Origin: an uncultured Rhizobiaceae group bacterium
Lineage (GTDB): Bacteria > Pseudomonadota > Alphaproteobacteria > Rhizobiales > Rhizobiaceae
Reading direction: 5' to 3'
NCBI GenBank assembly: GCA_938030645.1
Contig: CALHHQ010000354.1
Span: 1-19,049, forward strand
DNA: 19,049 nucleotides
Of the stretch, positions 14,884-19,049 are shown piece by piece; position 1 is the stretch's first letter; each line of letters starts with the position of its first letter. Below the pieces are notes generated by a model. That model did not search any database. It had not been told where the DNA came from and saw nothing but the letters and a program-made list of their open reading frames with translations. The translations under genes were made by a program, and so were the position numbers.

Positions 14884-16677
14884 ATGCCAAGCTACTCAGC
14901 TCCCGTTAAAGAAACGATGTTTTTGTTGAACGATGTTTTGAACATCGAAAAATACAACAATTTGGAAGGCTTTGCTGATGCGACGCCTGATATGATTGAA
15001 GCCATTCTGGGCGAAGCTGGCAAAATGGCAGAAGAGGTTTTGCAACCGCTCAATCAAGTTGGTGACAGCGAAGGCTGTGTGCGCAGCGATGACGGTTCTG
15101 TCAAAACGCCAACGGGCTTTAAAGCAGCCTATGATCAGTATTCAGAAAATGGCTGGGGCGCCCTGCCCTTTCCGGAAGAGTTTGGCGGACAAAATCTTCC
15201 AGCAACAATCAATGCATGTGTTGCTGAGTATGTTTCATCGGCCAACATGGCTTTTGGCATGTATCCCGGACTGACATCGGGTGCCGTTGCGGCCCTGTTG
15301 GAACATGCTTCGGAAGAACAAAAGCAAACTTATGTTCCAAAAATGATTTCAGGCGAATGGTCTGGCACCATGAATCTGACGGAACCGCATTGCGGTACAG
15401 ATCTTGGCATGTTGCGCACCAAAGCCGTGCGCCAAGATGATGGATCCTTCAAAATTTCAGGTCAGAAAATTTTCATCTCTGCTGGTGAACATGATCTCAC
15501 CTCCAACATCATTCACCTTGTGATTGCGCGCATCGAAGGCGCGCCCGATGGTGTTGATGGAATTTCTCTCTTTATCGTTCCTAAATTTGTATTGGATGCC
15601 GATGGCAATGCCGGAGAACGCAATGGTGTTGTCTGCGGATCTCTTGAAGAAAAAATGGGCATTCACGGCAATTCAACAGCCGTTTTGAATTACGATGATG
15701 CGACCGGCTATCTGGTTGGCACCGAAAACCGCGGCCTGAAAGCCATGTTCGTTATGATGAACGAAGCGCGTCTTGGCGTTGGTGTTCAAGGTTTGGCGCA
15801 ATCTGAAGTCGCTTATCAAAACGCCGTAACCTACGCACAAGACAGACTTCAGGGCCGTTCAATATCAGGTGTCAAAGAACCCGAAAAGAAAGCCGACCCG
15901 ATTATCGTTCACCCGGATGTGCGCCGTGTGTTGATGACGATTAAAAGCTTTAATGAAGCAGCTCGTGCTTTGGTCATGTGGACCGCGTTGAAGGGCGATA
16001 TTCACCGCCGTTCCGACAGCGAGGAAGACAAACAGGCCGCTGATGATATGATGGGCCTGCTGACACCAATCGTCAAAGGCGTGATCACGGACAAAGGCTT
16101 CGACAACACCGTAATGGCCCAACAAATGTATGGCGGCCATGGATATGTAGCTGAATGGGGTATGGAGCAATTTGTGCGCGATGCGCGCATTGCCATGATT
16201 TACGAAGGTGCCAATGGCATTCAAGCGCTCGATTTGGTTGGTCGTAAACTGCCAAGCAAAGGTGGCCGAGCCGTTCAGGCTTACTTCAAAGAAGTGGGTT
16301 CTTTCTGCTCAGCGCACAAAGACAATGACGACATGAAGCCTTTCGTTGAGCCGTTGTCAAAAGCACTTACAGACCTTCAAACAGCCACCATGTGGTTGAT
16401 GCAAAACGGTATGGCAAACCCCGACACTGCGGGTGCTGCGTCCACTGACTACATGCACCTGTTTGGTCTCGTGGCCTTTGGCCATATGTGGGGCTTGATG
16501 GCTGTGGCGGCTCACGAGAAAATTGCCGAAGCCTCTGGTGACAGAGAGTTTTACGAGAAGAAGCTGGTCACCGGCAAATTCTTCATGGAGCGTGTGATGC
16601 CGGAACACATGGCACACCTTGCGCGCATTCAAACGGGTGCAGAAACCATGATGACGCTTAATGCGGAGGCATTTTAA
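14884..16677 (+). CDS. Acyl-CoA dehydrogenase, large FadE/DmdC-like type
   Basis: A 597-aa FAD enzyme making the first double bond of acyl-CoA beta-oxidation in the cytoplasm, passing electrons to electron-transfer flavoprotein. At about 600 aa it belongs to the large acyl-CoA dehydrogenases with an extra C-terminal domain (DmdC-like layout). Visible landmarks are the N-terminal extension SAPVKETMFLLNDVL, LPFPEEFGGQNLP, the FAD/substrate segment MNLTEPHCGTDLGMLRTKA, SGQKIFIS, and the catalytic-base motif IYEGANGIQALDL with E441 at the usual YEG position. Strong AGGAG lies 8 nt before the ATG. The second dehydrogenase follows after 24 bp. Chain-length preference cannot be read from sequence. 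Confidence 0.95.
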   Translation: MPSYSAPVKETMFLLNDVLNIEKYNNLEGFADATPDMIEAILGEAGKMAEEVLQPLNQVGDSEGCVRSDDGSVKTPTGFKAAYDQYSENGWGALPFPEEFGGQNLPATINACVAEYVSSANMAFGMYPGLTSGAVAALLEHASEEQKQTYVPKMISGEWSGTMNLTEPHCGTDLGMLRTKAVRQDDGSFKISGQKIFISAGEHDLTSNIIHLVIARIEGAPDGVDGISLFIVPKFVLDADGNAGERNGVVCGSLEEKMGIHGNSTAVLNYDDATGYLVGTENRGLKAMFVMMNEARLGVGVQGLAQSEVAYQNAVTYAQDRLQGRSISGVKEPEKKADPIIVHPDVRRVLMTIKSFNEAARALVMWTALKGDIHRRSDSEEDKQAADDMMGLLTPIVKGVITDKGFDNTVMAQQMYGGHGYVAEWGMEQFVRDARIAMIYEGANGIQALDLVGRKLPSKGGRAVQAYFKEVGSFCSAHKDNDDMKPFVEPLSKALTDLQTATMWLMQNGMANPDTAGAASTDYMHLFGLVAFGHMWGLMAVAAHEKIAEASGDREFYEKKLVTGKFFMERVMPEHMAHLARIQTGAETMMTLNAEAF

Positions 16678-16701
16678 AAGCCACTACTGGAAGAGCAAAG
16701 C

Positions 16702-17874
16702 ATGACCCTGCCCACCGAGGCTCTCGATATTCCAACTCCCACCTGGCGCTCTGACGAAGAGGTCGTCATGGTGGAGGATATGGCCAACCGCTTCATGAGC
16801 GAGGAAGTGCTGCCGCACTATGATCGTTTTGAAAAACAGGAAATGGTGGATCGTGACATCTGGGAAAAAGCTGGCGAAGCAGGATTGCTGTGCGCTTCCA
16901 TGCCCGAAGCCTATGGCGGCGCTGGCGGCACCTATGCCCATGAAGCCGTTATTGCAGAAGCGATAGGTCATGTGGGTGTCGATGGGTTTGGTTTGGCGCT
17001 GCACAACTCCATCGTTGCACCGTATATCTTGCATTACGGTTCCGAAGAGCAAAAAGAAGAGTGGTTGCCGCGCATGGCGTCCGGTGAACTGATTGGTGCG
17101 ATTGCCATGACAGAACCGGGTGCAGGTTCTGATCTGCAGGGTGTGAAAACAACTGCGGTGAAAGATGGCAATCACTACAAGATCAACGGTTCTAAAACCT
17201 TCATCACCAACGGCCAACACGCCAACATCATTATCGTTGTTGTGAAAACTGACCCTTCACAAGGTGCAAAAGGAACTTCGTTGGTTGTTCTTGAAACAGA
17301 TGGCCTTGAAGGTTTTGAACGCGGGCGCAACCTCGATAAAGTGGGGTTCAAAGCCAACGATACGTCTGAACTGTTCTTCAATGACGTGCGTGTGCCGACC
17401 TCCAATCTTTTGGGCGCTGAAGAAGGCCGTGGATTTTATCAATTGATGGAACAGTTGCCGCAAGAACGTCTGTTGATTGCCAACCAAGCAATCTGTGCCA
17501 TTGAACGGGCTTTGGCTTTGACCATTGACTACACGAAAGAGCGCAAAGCTTTCGGCAATCGAGTCATCGATTTTCAAAACACGCAATTCAGACTGGCTGA
17601 GATGAAAACCGAAGCCAGCGTGGCGCGCGTATTTGTAGACCATTGCGTGGAACAACACCTCAAGGGTGCGTTGGATGCCACGACAGCATCCATGGCAAAA
17701 TATTGGGTCACGGATTTGCAATGCAAAGTGATGGACGAGTGCGTTCAATTGCATGGCGGTTATGGCTACATGAACGAATATCCGATTGCTCGCATGTTCC
17801 GCGATGCTCGCGTTCAGCGCATTTACGGTGGCACCAACGAGATCATGAAGGTCTTGATCTCGAGGAGTTTATGA
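16702..17874 (+). CDS. Acyl-CoA dehydrogenase, long-chain (LCAD) type
   Basis: A 390-aa FAD dehydrogenase of standard length. Landmarks are YGGAGGTYAHEAVIAEAIG, AIAMTEPGAGSDLQGVKT, INGSKTFITNG, ERKAFGNRVIDFQNTQF and QLHGGYGYMNEYPIARMFRD. The usual base position near the C-terminus is glycine (RIYGGTNEIMK, G376). Instead the helix-G motif QLPQERLLIA carries E255, the pattern of long-chain and isovaleryl-CoA dehydrogenases. GGAAGAG precedes the ATG. Its stop overlaps the thioesterase start by ATGA. It differs in subtype from the dehydrogenase just upstream, so the operon probably handles two classes of acyl-CoA. The substrate could be long-chain or branched; I cannot tell which. Confidence 0.95.
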   Translation: MTLPTEALDIPTPTWRSDEEVVMVEDMANRFMSEEVLPHYDRFEKQEMVDRDIWEKAGEAGLLCASMPEAYGGAGGTYAHEAVIAEAIGHVGVDGFGLALHNSIVAPYILHYGSEEQKEEWLPRMASGELIGAIAMTEPGAGSDLQGVKTTAVKDGNHYKINGSKTFITNGQHANIIIVVVKTDPSQGAKGTSLVVLETDGLEGFERGRNLDKVGFKANDTSELFFNDVRVPTSNLLGAEEGRGFYQLMEQLPQERLLIANQAICAIERALALTIDYTKERKAFGNRVIDFQNTQFRLAEMKTEASVARVFVDHCVEQHLKGALDATTASMAKYWVTDLQCKVMDECVQLHGGYGYMNEYPIARMFRDARVQRIYGGTNEIMKVLISRSL

Positions 17875-18317
17875 TTTTGGACGCTTCAGCATTTACCCGC
17901 GAAATGGCGCCGCCTTCTGCCCGCTGGATGGGTATGGATTTGATTGAGCACGATGCAAACCGCATGTTCACGCGCGTTTCGTTTGAACCCAACAATGACA
18001 TGATCAATTTTGGTGGTGTGATACAAGGCGGGTTTCTGGGCGCAATGATGGATGATGCCATGGGCTTCAACACATTCATTTCGCTCGGCATGAAGTTTTC
18101 AATGGCAACCATTGATTTGCATACGCAATTTTTGAAGGCCGTCCCGTTTGGGCCAATCACTTGCGAAACCCAAGTGACCAAAGCTGGCAAATCAATTGTG
18201 TTTGCAGAAGCCAAGCTTTTCATTGGCGATGACGATTTGGCAGCACGCGCCACATCCAGTTTAAAACTTCGCCCGTTTGCCGGGCTGCAATACGAACAAG
18301 ACAAGAAAAGCGCTTAG
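17871..18317 (+). CDS. PaaI-type hotdog thioesterase
   Basis: A 148-aa single-hotdog protein of the PaaI/4HBT group, which hydrolyse acyl-CoA thioesters. The core motif NFGGVIQGGFLGAMMDDAMG (residues 46-65) has Q52 where PaaI itself has histidine, and acidic D61-D62 at the catalytic position. The C-terminal strands IDLHTQFLKAVPFGPI and VFAEAKLF are typical. The ATG at 17871 overlaps the dehydrogenase stop (ATGA) and follows GAGGAG; the open frame upstream is only the dehydrogenase gene read out of frame. In this operon it may release free CoA from stalled or non-metabolisable acyl-CoAs, which is inference. Confidence 0.9.
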   Translation: MILDASAFTREMAPPSARWMGMDLIEHDANRMFTRVSFEPNNDMINFGGVIQGGFLGAMMDDAMGFNTFISLGMKFSMATIDLHTQFLKAVPFGPITCETQVTKAGKSIVFAEAKLFIGDDDLAARATSSLKLRPFAGLQYEQDKKSA

Positions 18318-18343
18318 CGCAAACCAAAAAGCGCGCAGCGCAA
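18307..18343. repeat. Imperfect 16-bp direct repeat before thiolase gene
   Basis: AAAGCGCTTAGCGCAA (18307-18322) and AAAGCGCGCAGCGCAA (18328-18343) match at 14 of 16 positions, start to start 21 bp, about two helical turns. Each is internally near-palindromic (GCGC at both ends). The first copy covers the thioesterase stop. Together they fill the short gap before the thiolase ribosome site. Confidence 0.55.
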
Positions 18344-18357
18344 CAAGGAGACCAGCA

Positions 18358-19049
18358 ATGGCTGATGCATTTATTTACGATCATGTGCGCACCCCGCGGG
18401 GACGCGGCAAAAAAGATGGATCACTGCATGAAGTGACCACAAACCGTCTCGCTGCTGGCGTGCTGGAAAGCCTGCGTGACCGCAACGACCTCGATACCAA
18501 ACTGGTGGATGACGTTGTGTTTGGTTGTGTTGACCCTGTGAAGGAAGCTGGTGGCGACATCACTCGAACTGCAATTTTGCAAGCAGAGTATGATGAGAGC
18601 GTTGCTGGTGTGCAACTGAACCGCTACTGCGCATCTGGTCTCGATTCCGTGAATTTCGCGGCATCTAAAATCATGGCTGGTGCCGACGACGTTGCTATTG
18701 GTGGCGGTGTGGAAAGCATGTCCCGCATCGGCATCGGTGCTGCGGGCAACGCATGGCCGATGGACCCATCGGTCGCTGTGCCGTCCTATTTCGTACCACA
18801 GGGCATTTCAGCAGATTTGATCGCAACGAAATACGGCTTCTCGCGCGATGATGTGGATGCCTATGCAGTGGAGAGCCAAAAGCGCGCTGCCAAAAGCTGG
18901 GAGGATGGACGTTTCAAAAAATCTATCGCACCTGTGAAGGATGTGAATGGTTTGACCATTCTTGACCACGATGAACACATGCGCCCAACCACTGATATGC
19001 AGTCTTTAGCATCATTGAATGCAAGCTTTGCCATGATGGGCGAGATGGG
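18358..19049 (+). CDS. Acetyl-CoA acyltransferase (thiolase), C-terminus cut by window edge
   Basis: The first 230 codons of a thiolase, which cleaves 3-ketoacyl-CoA to acetyl-CoA and a shortened acyl-CoA at the end of each beta-oxidation cycle. Landmarks are FIYDHVRTPRGRG, the nucleophile motif QLNRYCASGLDSV with C91, GGVESMSR, and YAVESQKRAAKSWEDGRF. The C-terminal GHP and CxG active-site motifs lie beyond the window. The ATG at 18358 follows AAGGAG by 8 nt. A 40-bp gap containing a direct repeat separates it from the thioesterase. A FadA-like degradative thiolase is the best reading from context. In related genomes a fadB-type gene usually follows, which would lie outside this window. Confidence 0.95.
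   Translation, partial: MADAFIYDHVRTPRGRGKKDGSLHEVTTNRLAAGVLESLRDRNDLDTKLVDDVVFGCVDPVKEAGGDITRTAILQAEYDESVAGVQLNRYCASGLDSVNFAASKIMAGADDVAIGGGVESMSRIGIGAAGNAWPMDPSVAVPSYFVPQGISADLIATKYGFSRDDVDAYAVESQKRAAKSWEDGRFKKSIAPVKDVNGLTILDHDEHMRPTTDMQSLASLNASFAMMGEM

Noticed and set aside
17643..17870. Open frame extending upstream of the PaaI thioesterase, suggesting a longer gene or a fusion
   Set aside because: It is the LCAD-type gene read out of frame. The ATG at 17871 has GAGGAG before it and an ATGA overlap.
1..19049. tRNA or rRNA genes, CRISPR arrays, insertion sequences, toxin-antitoxin pairs, phage genes
   Set aside because: None was seen. There are no transposase, integrase or Cas-like products, no regular spacer repeats, and gene content and base composition look uniform by eye.

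Overview
The window looks like chromosomal DNA from an alphaproteobacterium, most likely a Hyphomicrobiales (Rhizobiales) relative, of roughly 50% GC by eye. The evidence is a PodJ-type polarity protein, a TIGR02186/Alph_Pro_TM gene beside a TSUP permease, a DUF952-pyrD pair, DUF3429 and DUF6460 proteins, and podJ next to a beta-oxidation operon. From memory, that last arrangement also occurs in Sinorhizobium and Agrobacterium. I see no rRNA, tRNA, CRISPR array, insertion sequence or phage gene.

Left part (1-5977). A NarL/LuxR-type response regulator, cut by the left edge, is divergent from a plus-strand run: a 95-aa two-helix membrane protein, an ActP-like sodium:solute symporter, an HSL-type alpha/beta hydrolase and a double-hotdog thioesterase. 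Joints are ATGA overlaps or a 7-bp gap, so this reads as one regulated uptake-and-hydrolysis cassette of unknown substrate. After about 100 bp come DUF952 and pyrD (class 2 dihydroorotate dehydrogenase, pyrimidine synthesis).

Middle part (5952-9827, minus strand). A chain runs TSUP permease, TIGR02186, DUF3429, DUF6460, MATE exporter. All five products look membrane-associated. The MATE 3' end overlaps the 3' end of pyrD by 26 bp.

Right part (10018-19049). podJ (1287 aa: long coiled coil, one membrane span, Sel1 repeats, peptidoglycan-binding domain) is divergent from a MerR-family regulator. The regulator is followed by a fatty-acid beta-oxidation operon: a large acyl-CoA dehydrogenase, an LCAD-type acyl-CoA dehydrogenase, a PaaI-type thioesterase and a thiolase cut by the right edge. 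The leader of the first dehydrogenase gene holds an inverted repeat that fits a MerR operator, a possible promoter, a 19-codon ORF with a Shine-Dalgarno-like sequence, and a terminator-like hairpin over the end of that ORF. This leader is the least explained and most interesting part of the window.
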